Assembly: GCA_963773605.1 (NCBI GenBank)
Contig: CAVZBT010000006.1
Location: 310,001 to 374,000 of the forward strand
DNA from: CAVZBT01 sp963773605
GTDB lineage: Bacteria; Acidobacteriota; UBA6911
Length of the DNA stretch: 64,000 nt
Direction: 5' to 3'
A program made the translations under genes and the position numbers. The notes under the pieces are model-generated. The model did not search any database, had not been told where the DNA came from, and worked only from the letters and a program-made list of their open reading frames with translations. Positions 18,598 through 27,226 of this stretch are shown piece by piece; the first letter of the stretch is position 1, and each line of letters starts with the position of its first letter.

Positions 18598-19240
18598 ATG
18601 TCCGTTCGTCTCTTCGTAGGGAATCTTCCCTACGACGTAACCGAAAACGAATTAAGGGAGTTCTTTTCACCCGTAGGACGGCTCTCGCGCGTCTTCCTTC
18701 CCGTAGACCGGGAAACCGGCAAGCAGCGCGGATTCGCCTTTATAGAGTTGGGCAGCCAAAGCGAAGCCGATGACGCAATCCAGCGCCTGAACCAGCAGTC
18801 GTTCAAGGGTCGGCCGATTGCGGTCAAAGAGGCTCGCGAGCGGGAAAGTCGAGGCCCGGCCCCGCCCAGGGGCAATGGACACTCGCGTCCCGGGCCGTCA
18901 ACCTTCGCACCGGGGCGGCCCGCGCCCCGCGCCGGGGGGAGGCTCGCACGCACCTGCAGCTCTCGATGAGCTCGCACCGCAGAAACGCCGCAACCGCAAC
19001 TTCGGTCCCCCTGCGAGGCCGGACCGCAAGCGGCGTCCCCAAACCAAGCCCCACAGGTCCGAGTGGGGCAACAAGGTGTTCCTGCGGGGTCGGCTCGACG
19101 AGGATCCCGACGACGATCTCAACTTGGGCGACAACGACGAAGACGCGCTCGAAATTGAGGCCGGGGCCGAGCTGGACATGGAGGCCGAGACCGAGTTGGA
19201 GACGGAGCCTCAAGACGTCGGGGATGAAGACCAGGATTAG
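18598..19240 (+). CDS. RNA-binding protein with one RRM and acidic tail, one frameshift
   Basis: A single RNA-recognition motif occupies residues 1-80, with RNP2 (LFVGNLPYDV) and RNP1 (KQRGFAFIEL). It is followed by a Pro/Gly/Arg-rich linker and an acidic tail (DEDPDDDLNLGDNDEDALEI). The tail lies in a different frame from the RRM. One indel around 18900-18945, probably in the G6 run, joins them. The paralogue at 19968 has the same architecture in one open frame, which supports this reading. Bacterial single-RRM proteins are often cold- or stress-induced RNA chaperones. Confidence 0.88.
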
Positions 19241-19396
19241 CAGCTGACGCCCGCTGTGCCAAACCCGCGTCGCCCGGGATTCGTGGCCAGGGCTTTCGCC
19301 GGCGCCCAGGGTTTGCGCTATAAAGAACACCCATGGCGGTGTTTTAGGAATATCCTTGTCAGGCAAGCGACCACTGATCGCATGTAACGGGAGACG

Positions 19397-19825
19397 ATGA
19401 TGCCACTACGTTCAGCCAGTGCGGTTTGGGAAGGGGACCTCAAGTCGGGGAAAGGGAGGATGCGCCTGGGAAGCGGTGCCTATGAGGGGGCGTACTCGTT
19501 CGCGTCGCGCTTTGAAGACGGTACCGGGACCAACCCGGAGGAACTGATCGGCGCCGCCCATGCAGGCTGTTTTTCCATGGCGTTGTCGGCCGGCCTCGGC
19601 CAAGCCGGCTTCACCCCGAAGCGCGTGCAAACGAAGGCCACGGTGCATCTGGAAAAGGCCGCCGAGGGTTTCAAGATAGGCCGCATCGAACTGCACACCG
19701 AAGCCGAGGTCCCGGGGATCGATCCGGACAAGTTCCGCGAGCAAGCGGAATCGGCCAAGAAAAACTGTCCTGTTTCCAAGGCGCTGGCGGGCGTCCATAT
19801 CGTGCTGGACGCCAAGCTCGTTTAG
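19397..19825 (+). CDS. osmC: OsmC-family peroxiredoxin
   Basis: A thiol-dependent organic hydroperoxide reductase of 142 residues. The two redox cysteines lie in AAHAGCFSMAL (about residue 60) and KKNCPVSKAL (about residue 125), as in OsmC/Ohr enzymes. The N-terminal strand (SASAVWEGDLKSGKGRMRL) is typical of OsmC proper. It sits between two RRM genes with its own flanking gaps. The location suggests a stress-response neighbourhood with msrPQ nearby. Confidence 0.93.
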   Translation: MMPLRSASAVWEGDLKSGKGRMRLGSGAYEGAYSFASRFEDGTGTNPEELIGAAHAGCFSMALSAGLGQAGFTPKRVQTKATVHLEKAAEGFKIGRIELHTEAEVPGIDPDKFREQAESAKKNCPVSKALAGVHIVLDAKLV

Positions 19826-19967
19826 CCGCTCTGTTGCCTCGGTGCGCACTCACGCGGGGCCGACAAAAATGTGTGGACAAACAGCGGCAAAACATCGGAT
19901 AAAACGGTCTCATCGGAGGTTTTAGCTCCGGTGACACCCGTGATCTCCATATGACAAAGGGGTGAGA

Positions 19968-20537
19968 ATGCCCGTTCGTTTGTTTGTCGGTAACCTCCCG
20001 TACGACGTAACCGAAGATGAGTTGAAGGCTTTTTTTGCGCCGGTTGGACCTCTCGCTCACGCCTTCATCCCGGTGGACCGCGAAACCGGCAAGCGGCGCG
20101 GGTTTGCCTTCGTTGAATTCGAGGAACGCAGCGCGGCGGACGAGGCAGTCCGCCGTCTGAACAACCAGAGCCTGCGCGGCCGGATGGTCGCCGTCAACGA
20201 AGCTCGTCCGAGGGAGGGGGGCGGGTCGCGCCCGAGCCCGGGCGGTTACCACAGCCCCGGACCCCGGCCGAGTTTTGGGGGACCGCCGCCCTTCGAACCC
20301 CGGGCGAAAACGTTTGGCCCGGACGCCAAACCGGGACGCAGCCGGCGTCAGGCGAATCGCCAGTCGATGAACGACGAGAGAAAAAAGGGCCCCATCCGTG
20401 AACGCCGGCGAGGACGCGTGTTCGGTTTCGAAGACACCTACGACGACGAAGGTCTCAATTCCAAGGAACTGGACTTGGAAGATGACACCCTCGACGTGGC
20501 GGGGGAGGAGGAACTGGAGCAGGACGGGGAGGAGTGA
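19968..20537 (+). CDS. RNA-binding protein with one RRM and acidic tail
   Basis: Paralogue of the gene at 18598. RNP2 LFVGNLPYDVTEDEL and RNP1 KRRGFAFVEFEE mark the RRM (residues 1-80). A Gly/Pro/Arg linker (residues 90-150) and a strongly acidic C-terminus (ELDLEDDTLDVAGEEELEQD) follow. ATG 19968 is preceded by GGGGTGAG. Upstream, CGGAG and CTCCG around a TTTTA loop (about 19914-19932) could form a small 5' UTR hairpin. The frame is intact. Likely binds RNA through the RRM, with the acidic tail as a modulator. Confidence 0.9.
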   Translation: MPVRLFVGNLPYDVTEDELKAFFAPVGPLAHAFIPVDRETGKRRGFAFVEFEERSAADEAVRRLNNQSLRGRMVAVNEARPREGGGSRPSPGGYHSPGPRPSFGGPPPFEPRAKTFGPDAKPGRSRRQANRQSMNDERKKGPIRERRRGRVFGFEDTYDDEGLNSKELDLEDDTLDVAGEEELEQDGEE

Positions 20538-20642
20538 GGGCGCGCGCCGCATCCGGCGCCAAGCCTTCCCCCTCATCGACGCCGCTGTGCTCCGGAAGAC
20601 AACACACGAAAGCGCCGGCAGGCGTTCCCGAGGAGAACAGCC

Positions 20643-21509
20643 ATGAGATTCCCGTTGCCCGCACTCGGTTGCGCGTTGCTCGCTTCGCTTGGATTGGCCA
20701 TGGCTCAGAACCCGCCCGCGTGGGAGAACCCGGTCAAGAGGCTTGTGCGCGACGGCAAACCCGTTATCGGCATGACCATCACGGTCGCGAGTCCGGAGAT
20801 TGCCGCGCAGGCGGCGAATCTGGGATTCGACTTTCTCTGGATCGAGATGGAACACAGTCCCATCACCCTCGAAACCCTTCGCAACATGGTGCTGGCGACG
20901 CGCGGCTTGAAAGCGATCCCTTTCGCACGGGTGCCGGTCAACGAACTCTGGACCGCCAAGCGCGTTCTGGACCAGGGAAGCATGGGGGTGATGTTCCCGT
21001 TCACCGCGACGCCGGAGCTGGCGCGACAGGCGGTCGCTGCCTGCAAGTACCCCCCGGAAGGGCTGCGCGGGTCCGCCCCGGGCCTGGCCAGTTTCCGGTG
21101 GCCGGCGCCCGAGGGCTACACGAAGTTCGCCAACCGCAACGCGATGGTCATCGTCATCGTCGAGCAGGCGCAGGCCGTGGAACGGATCGATGAGATAGCG
21201 GCCGTGCCGGGCATCGACGTCCTGTTCATCGGGACAAACGACCTCTCATTCTCGCTCGGTTACGAGGGGAAACAGGACGTGCCCGCGGTCCAGCAGGCGA
21301 TCGCCAAGATCGTGGCGGCGGCAAAGAAGCACAATATCCCGCTCGGACGCCCAGCCGGCACCGTCGAGCAGATCCAGCGGTTCATCCAGGAGGGGTTTCT
21401 GTTTTTTCAGGCCGGCAGCGAACTCGGCATGATGTCGAACGGGGCCGCCCCACTGCTCAAATCGCTCGGCAAATCAGGCTACGACCCGAAGACCCGGCCG
21501 CTGTATTAA
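20643..21509 (+). CDS. Exported HpcH/HpaI-family aldolase
   Basis: A class II pyruvate aldolase-like TIM barrel (HpcH/HpaI, KDR aldolase type). Motifs include LGFDFLWIEMEHSP, AIPFARVPV, DQGSMGVMFPFT and VLFIGTNDLSFSLGY, supplying the catalytic Arg and metal-binding Glu/Asp region. It carries a clear signal peptide (MRFPLPALGCALLASLGLAMA), unusual because these enzymes are normally cytoplasmic. The gene starts 12 nt after an AGGAG ribosome site and is intact at 288 residues. The periplasmic substrate is unknown. Confidence 0.87.
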   Translation: MRFPLPALGCALLASLGLAMAQNPPAWENPVKRLVRDGKPVIGMTITVASPEIAAQAANLGFDFLWIEMEHSPITLETLRNMVLATRGLKAIPFARVPVNELWTAKRVLDQGSMGVMFPFTATPELARQAVAACKYPPEGLRGSAPGLASFRWPAPEGYTKFANRNAMVIVIVEQAQAVERIDEIAAVPGIDVLFIGTNDLSFSLGYEGKQDVPAVQQAIAKIVAAAKKHNIPLGRPAGTVEQIQRFIQEGFLFFQAGSELGMMSNGAAPLLKSLGKSGYDPKTRPLY

Positions 21510-21548
21510 AAGCGGGGGGGCGTTGTTCCAATATCCAGTAACCGCTTT

Positions 21549-22733
21549 TCAGTATCGTCCGAACAGGTCGGCGACTTCCGACAACACCTCCAGATTTGCC
21601 GGCGGCGTGTGGGGGGGGACAGAGCAGGCGGAGCTCAGGATGTAGCCGCCATGCTCCGAGGCCGAGTCGATGCAGCGCACGGCCTCCCGCCCCACCTTTT
21701 CCCGGTTTCCGCGCAGGAGCGTCTCGACGGGGTTCAGGTTTCCCTTCAGAAAGAGTTTGTCCCCGACGCGCTGTTTGGCCTCGGACAGCTCCACGTCACC
21801 CAGGGGGGGCGGGTCGAGGGTATCGATACCGTTCGTTCCGGTGCGCTGGATCAGCTCGAGCCGGTCCCCGATCTTGCCGCACGTGTGCGTGTAGACGGGG
21901 ATCTCGTGCGAGGCCTTCACCCCTTCGACAACCCGCCTTTCGTAGGGCAGCACAAACCGGCGATAGTGCGCCGGCGAGATGAATCCCGCCCCCGCGAATG
22001 CCGACGATATCAGGATCGCATCCACGCCGTGGTCAGCCTGGCCGCACGCGAGCGCGATGGTCCCTGCAGTCAGCGCGTCGAGGCATGCCTCGAACCGCGC
22101 CGGGTCTTCCACGAGAGCCATCAAGGCGCGGGAGTACCCGATCAGCTCCATCATCTGGGTGAACGGGGAGAAAACCTCGCCGTGGACCGAAAGGCGGGCT
22201 CCGACGCGGTCGACGACGTAGTCGATCGTGTCGAACTGCCACGGCGGGAAGAAATCGTCCAGTCGGGCGGGATCCCCGGTAAACCCCCAGCAGGATGGGT
22301 AAATGGGACCCTTGAGATCGTGCGGTTCGATATAGAAGAGCTTCTCCGGGTCGAGCTCTTCGAAGGCGATCACGTTCGTCTGCCCGTCGGGGCGATACAC
22401 GTGCGGGTTATCGTCGGGCGGGCAAACCGTGTGCCAGCCGCTCTTCCACCGTATGATCCTCGCGCCGTCGGTCTGCTCGATCTTCTCAACGTAGGAGCGC
22501 CAGTCGGGGTCCCGGCCCGGCAGGTTGATGAGAATGCCGTCAAACGCGTAGCGACGCTGGAGTTCAATGAGGGCTTCGCCGAACCCCTCGGTCGAGTGCC
22601 AGATCTCCACGTCGGGAACCGAGGTGTTCAGGAAATAGTGCCCCAGGGAGAGCTGACACATCACGGGGACGCGGTCGGGCTCCTCGAGCCACATCGCTCG
22701 TGCCATGCGTTCTTTACTGGTTATTTCCTGCAC
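21549..22733 (-). CDS. Uroporphyrinogen decarboxylase-family protein (probable corrinoid methyltransferase type)
   Basis: A 394-residue URO-D/MtaA superfamily barrel. The start (ITSKERMARAMWLEEPDRVP) is typical of the catabolic branch rather than heme HemE. VYTHTCGKIGDRLEL and ILSSACSVPPHTPP provide the His/Cys zinc-site residues of cobamide methyltransferases. GTG 22733 follows a GGAG site. No cognate corrinoid protein is next to it. Instead it lies among sugar or aromatic catabolic genes, as many such orphan members do. A demethylase or decarboxylase role is possible. Confidence 0.82.
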   Translation of the reverse strand: MQEITSKERMARAMWLEEPDRVPVMCQLSLGHYFLNTSVPDVEIWHSTEGFGEALIELQRRYAFDGILINLPGRDPDWRSYVEKIEQTDGARIIRWKSGWHTVCPPDDNPHVYRPDGQTNVIAFEELDPEKLFYIEPHDLKGPIYPSCWGFTGDPARLDDFFPPWQFDTIDYVVDRVGARLSVHGEVFSPFTQMMELIGYSRALMALVEDPARFEACLDALTAGTIALACGQADHGVDAILISSAFAGAGFISPAHYRRFVLPYERRVVEGVKASHEIPVYTHTCGKIGDRLELIQRTGTNGIDTLDPPPLGDVELSEAKQRVGDKLFLKGNLNPVETLLRGNREKVGREAVRCIDSASEHGGYILSSACSVPPHTPPANLEVLSEVADLFGRY

Positions 22734-22763
22734 TGGCTATCTCCTGCATGAGGCGCGCCCAAG

Positions 22764-22826
22764 GACAGAAGCCGGAAGCCTGCGGCCAGGAGCCGGACCC
22801 ATACTCCTCTCTCACTTCCGGCTTAC
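22764..22826. repeat. Imperfect inverted repeat in short intergenic gap
   Basis: GCCGGAAG (near 22770) and CTTCCGGC (near 22816) form an 8-bp inverted repeat around a 38-nt spacer, followed by ACGGCTTACG-type simple repetition. It lies just beyond the stop of the amidohydrolase gene and may act as a terminator or be a small repeat remnant. Confidence 0.35.
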
Positions 22827-24569
22827 GGCTTACGCCTTCGGTCTTCCGGTTCCTTGCTGTAAAGAACTTTTCCCCCCACAACGGTATAGATCACCTGCGT
22901 CTTCGGGATCTCGTCCTCGGCCACCGACAGGATGTCCTTCGAGAGCACCGTGATGTCTGCCAGCTTGCCGGGGGTGAGCGATCCTTTGGACGTTTCCTCG
23001 AAGGCTGCAAACGCTCCGCTCAGCGTGTACGACTTCAGCGCTTCGGCACGGCTCATCCTCTGATCCGGGTAGAAGACGGAACCGTCCTTGAGCTTGCGGG
23101 TCACACTCGCGTAATAGGAGGCAATCGGGCTCACATCCTCGACGGGCGCATCGGTGCCGTTGCACACGATTCCGCCCGATTTCAGGATCTTTTGCCAGAC
23201 ATAGGCGCCTTCCTCCGCCCGGGCCGGGCCGAGCCGTGCCAACACATACGGCGCGTCGGAGGTGCAGTGGATGCCCTGCATCGCGGCGATCACGCCGAGC
23301 GCCCCGAAACTCGGGATGTCCTCGGCGCTCAGGTGCTGCGCGTGTTCGATCCGCCAGCGCAGGTCCCTGGACCCGGGGTGTTCGTGCAAAATTTTTCCGA
23401 ACACGCCGAGCGTCTCGCGGTTGGCCCGGTCGCCGATGGCGTGCACGCACAGCTGATACCCGTGTTGGACGGCCAGTTGCGCCGTCTCCGCGATTTGCTG
23501 CACAGGTGTCGTGTTCAAGCCGGTGCTGCCCGGCAGATCGCGGTACGGCTCGAGCAGCCAGGCCCCGCGCGACCCGAGGGCCCCGTCCATCAGCCGTTTG
23601 ATGGCGCGCACGGTCAGATGTCCGCCGCCGTACCCGACCATGCGGTAATGGTCGAGCCCGCGCGCCAGCGCATCGTTCCCCTCGTTCAGCATCACGTACA
23701 AGCGCAACCCCAGGTTGCCCTGGTCCGCAAGTTCCTTGTACAGGTCGACGGTCTTGAATGATGCACCGGCATCGTGGAAAGTCGTGATCCCTTTGGAGAG
23801 ACACTCGCGGATGGCGAGTTCGATCTGCCGGCGCTCGTCGGCCAGGACCTGCTCCGGGTGTCCGCCGGCCCAGAGCGGCAGCGTGCGCCCGGTGCAGCAG
23901 GCCGGAGGCGGTCTCGCGGAACACTCCTATCGCGTTGCCGGCCTGGTCGCGGACGATGTCCCCTCCCGGAGGATTCGGTGTCGCGGCGGTGATCCCGGCC
24001 AGCTCCATTGCCTTCGCATTCGCGTAGGCGGCGTGTCCGCTGGCGTGTGTGAGAAGCACGGGGTTATCGGGCGACACGCTGGAGAGGGACCCGTGCAGGG
24101 GAAAGCCCTCGATATTGGGCGAAGGACGCGTCACCCACTTTTCCTGGTGCCACCCCCGTCCCAGTATCCACTGACCGGGGGGCGTTTTTTGCGCTGCGGC
24201 GCGCACCAGGGCGACGATCTCGTCCCAGGATTGCGCACCCATAAGCTCCAGCTGCATTTTTGCCTCGCCGATGCCCCCCAGATGGGCGTGGCTTTCGATG
24301 AAGCCGGGAACGGCAAGACCGCCGTGCAGGTCGATCACACGGGTCGAGGCGCCCATGTGGGGCTTGATGTCGTTCTCGCTCCCGACTGCCGCGATTCGAT
24401 CTCCGCGTATCGCGATGGCCTGAGCGACGGGGCGCCCCTCGTCGACGGTCGCGATGCTCCCGTTGCGCAGCACCAGGTCGGCCGCTTCGGGCGGGCCGGC
24501 GCACCCCAGCGCACAGACGACGGGCAACCCGCAAACGAGCAGCGCCGGGATGAGGTGGATTGCAGGCAT
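22823..24569 (-). CDS. YtcJ-like amidohydrolase, probable lipoprotein, one frameshift
   Basis: A metal-dependent amidohydrolase of the YtcJ/AepA family. The N-terminus (LLVCGLPVVCALGCAG) looks like a lipoprotein signal. The composite domain begins at ADLVLRNGSIATVDEGRPVA. The metal motif VPGFIESHAHLGGIG, the barrel segments GYQLCVHAIGDRANRE and WRIEHAQHL, and the NGTDAPVEDVSPI aspartate are all present. A frameshift near 23900 splits the gene into an N-terminal 225 residues and a C-terminal 350 residues. Total length of about 580 residues fits the family. The substrate is unknown. Confidence 0.88.
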
Positions 24570-24589
24570 CGTTCCCTCCGGAGATGCGG

Positions 24590-24650
24590 GCCGCGCCGGC
24601 TCGACACGGCCCGTGGATTGTGCTTAATTCGCGGACTTATGGTCGAGCCC
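24590..24650 (+). repeat. Dispersed intergenic repeat, family A, degenerate
   Basis: CGGCTCGACACGGCCCGTGG followed by ATTGTGCTTAAT corresponds to CGGCTCAACACGGCCCGTGG plus ATCTTGCTCAT in the reversed copy at 59649-59756. The pair defines a subfamily of the repeat. It lies upstream of the amidohydrolase gene. Confidence 0.5.
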
Positions 24651-24760
24651 GCCCGCGCCAGAGCTCGCAGGGACAGAGTCGGGCCGGCCCCCGACGCCGG
24701 GCGGAACAGGTCAATTCAGTCGTGTTTTGCCGCGGCCCGGCGGAATTCATAGGCTTCGGG

Positions 24761-26227
24761 TCAGACGTCCACGGCGCTCAATCCGGCCCCGGTGAGGGTG
24801 CCGGTTTCAATGGTGCCATCCTTTATGATGAATATCCCCGGGAATTTCGGTTCCCAGAGCCGGTTGGCGGCCGGCATGTACTGCCGGGCGTTGGCCTCGA
24901 TCCCGGAAACGCCGTGCACATGCGCGGCAATCCCGGCGGAGTGGATGAAGGCGGCTCCCGGGCACGTCAGGTCCTGAACGCAAAGAAACATCCCGTACTT
25001 GCGGCCGGCCGCGGCCATCAGCATCGCCTGGCTCTGCCCCTTGCAGGCTTTCAAGGCGATCCCGGTGTATCCCATTTCGCGGGCCAGCAGCAACGACTCC
25101 ATATCGGTCAGCGACTCGTCGATGACCACCGGGCGCAGCCGGGCGGCCTGGTGCATGGTGTTGGAGCGGTGCGTTTTCAGGTCGCGGGCGGTCGGCTGCT
25201 CGATGTACAGGATACGCTCAAACCCGGATGGGGCCCGCTCCTTGAGGCGTCGCAGGAATTCCAGCAAGAACTCGACATTCGGGCAGTTCTCGTTGAAGTC
25301 GAGCGAGTAGAACCACTCCGGCACGCCGCGCCGGCGCTGGACCTCCTCGGCGGTCCTGTCGATCCGGATGACCCGATCGAGATCTCCGGGGAGATCTTCG
25401 CCGTTCAGCTTGATCTTGATCCGCCGCACTCCGTTGAACTCGATCCACTCCCCCAGCGTTTCGGGATAGCCGTCGGCGAGAGGCTTGGCGACATCTGCCG
25501 GGGTGATCGGGTCGCCGGCCCCGACGGAGTGAAAAATCGGGATGCGCGCCTCGGGCTGCCGCATAACATAGCGGTCGAGGTACTCGCCGATGAAATCGGG
25601 GCCGAGGAACGCCGAAAGGTCCTGCTTCACGAAATCAGGGCCGTACGTCGCGTAGCAACTCAAGCCGTGCACCTTGCCGAAAGCGTCGTGGATGGCTGCG
25701 TCGAAGGGGCTCGCGGTGACCATCGTGCACAGGGTGGGGATCGGCGAGGCGAGCTTCTGCTCGGCCGAGATCTTCTCCGCAGCCTTGAGAAAGAGAGGCT
25801 CCAGGTGCGCGTTCAGTTCCAACGGGTGTCCCGGTGACTTGTAGTCCGCCACGATCCGGCCGATCCGGTCGGCCAGGGCCTTCATCGCCCCCAGGGTGGT
25901 GTCGTAGGACATCACCTTGGACGGAAAGGACCACACATTGCCGAGCGGCATCGATCCGAAGCCCGTGGCGACGCGGCCGTCGAGCGTGCGCACGCTGCAA
26001 ACGACATTCAGGATAGTGGCACGGTCGACGGCGCGGCCACCGAAGCGGTACGGGGCGCGGTAGAGGAATTCCTCGCAGCTCGTAGTGACTTCCTCGATCC
26101 GGACGTCCGTCGGGCGATATTTTCGCCTCAGCACCGCGCACCCGGTCAGAGTCGTCAGCGGAGCGGCGACGGCGGCTCGCAGGAACGCGCGACGCGAGGG
26201 TGGCGGGAATTCGACGGCGCGGCGCAT
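24761..26227 (-). CDS. Enolase-superfamily (mandelate racemase/muconate lactonizing-like) enzyme, exported
   Basis: A 488-residue enolase-superfamily protein. The N-terminus (SRRAFLRAAVAAPLTTLTGC) combines a twin-arginine pattern with a lipobox-like end. The capping domain precedes a barrel with KxK-type lysines (RRIKIKLNG), a first metal aspartate in YSLDFNEN, glutamate in LYIEQP, a further aspartate in VIDESLTD and lysine in ALKACKGQSQ. These are the metal and acid-base positions of the family. It is longer than typical cytoplasmic members. With its neighbours it suggests periplasmic turnover of a sugar acid or cyclic acid. Confidence 0.88.
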   Translation of the reverse strand: MRRAVEFPPPSRRAFLRAAVAAPLTTLTGCAVLRRKYRPTDVRIEEVTTSCEEFLYRAPYRFGGRAVDRATILNVVCSVRTLDGRVATGFGSMPLGNVWSFPSKVMSYDTTLGAMKALADRIGRIVADYKSPGHPLELNAHLEPLFLKAAEKISAEQKLASPIPTLCTMVTASPFDAAIHDAFGKVHGLSCYATYGPDFVKQDLSAFLGPDFIGEYLDRYVMRQPEARIPIFHSVGAGDPITPADVAKPLADGYPETLGEWIEFNGVRRIKIKLNGEDLPGDLDRVIRIDRTAEEVQRRRGVPEWFYSLDFNENCPNVEFLLEFLRRLKERAPSGFERILYIEQPTARDLKTHRSNTMHQAARLRPVVIDESLTDMESLLLAREMGYTGIALKACKGQSQAMLMAAAGRKYGMFLCVQDLTCPGAAFIHSAGIAAHVHGVSGIEANARQYMPAANRLWEPKFPGIFIIKDGTIETGTLTGAGLSAVDV

Positions 26228-26276
26228 TTGGACAGATCCTCCTCAGGCTGTGTGCGATCGGGCGGGTGGCAGCGTC

Positions 26277-27197
26277 CTAAGCGGCTTCGTTCAGACGCGC
26301 CCTCAGGAACTGGAGGTCGCGCCGGGCAGCCGCGAGGGTGTTATCCCGGCGAGCCACCGCTGTCGGGCCAGGGATGTCGTATTCGAGGTGCAGCGAAATG
26401 GGCCCCCCGAACCCGGCTTGGGCCAGGATTTTGAAGAAATCAACCCAGGGCACCATTCCCTCGCCCAGCGGGCACATACGGGGCTGCCACCCTTTGGTCG
26501 CGCTCTTCTCCCAGTAAAAATCTTTGATCGCGATCATCTTGATCCGCGGCGCCGCCAGCAGCGCCGCGATTTTCCACCCCGCATCTCCACCCTCGGCCAC
26601 GGCGTGGCACGCATCGAAGTAGTAGCCCGCCCACCGCGGGTCGAGCTTGTCCATGAAGCGCGCGACGTCCCAGACGGGGGCCCCCACATAGCCTGCGTGA
26701 TTGTGGAATCCCACCTGGACGCCGTGCTGCGCGCCAAGTTGCGCAAGTTCCCCGAACTGGACTGCGACTTCGTCGAGCTCGCGGCGGATGTCGACGAACC
26801 TGTAATAGTAGTATCCGGGCTTGAGGAATGGGATGGCGAGCTTCCCGGCCGTCGAGAAGACCCCGCGGGCGACCGGTGTCGCGGACAGGGCGTCCGTCGT
26901 GATCATGGGGACGTCCATGCCTTCGGCGCGGATCGCGGCGACCGCCTTGGGCAGATCGTCCGCGGCCCTTTCCGGGAGCACATGGCCCGCCTTGCGCACC
27001 GTCAGGTCGATCCCGTCAAAACCCGCATCCCGGGTACTCCGGGCCAGGTCCGTCCAGTTCAACTCCGGCAGGTGTTTGGAAAAAAAGCACAGGGGGCGCG
27101 CTTTGGCGGCACGGGAGGGAGACAGCCCGCCTGCCGCCGCAAGAGCGGCGGGCAAGGCGCAAGCCCCCGCAAGGAATCCTCTTCGTGTGACGGACAT
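26277..27197 (-). CDS. Tat-exported sugar phosphate isomerase/epimerase-like protein
   Basis: A xylose-isomerase-like TIM barrel of 306 residues with a twin-arginine signal (SVTRRGFLAGACALPAALAA). FDGIDLTVRKAGHV, VGFHNHAGYVG, YYFDACHAVAEGG and ISLHLEYDIPG carry the metal-site Glu, His and Asp residues usual for the family. ATG 27197 is preferred because GAGG lies 7 nt upstream; the longer frame starts at 27218. It is 50 bp from the enolase-like gene and 30 bp from the next Gfo/Idh gene on the same strand, so the three probably form an operon. Confidence 0.88.
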   Translation of the reverse strand: MSVTRRGFLAGACALPAALAAAGGLSPSRAAKARPLCFFSKHLPELNWTDLARSTRDAGFDGIDLTVRKAGHVLPERAADDLPKAVAAIRAEGMDVPMITTDALSATPVARGVFSTAGKLAIPFLKPGYYYYRFVDIRRELDEVAVQFGELAQLGAQHGVQVGFHNHAGYVGAPVWDVARFMDKLDPRWAGYYFDACHAVAEGGDAGWKIAALLAAPRIKMIAIKDFYWEKSATKGWQPRMCPLGEGMVPWVDFFKILAQAGFGGPISLHLEYDIPGPTAVARRDNTLAAARRDLQFLRARLNEAA

Positions 27198-27226
27198 CGC
27201 GAACCTCATGCAGGGCAAGCCCGCAA

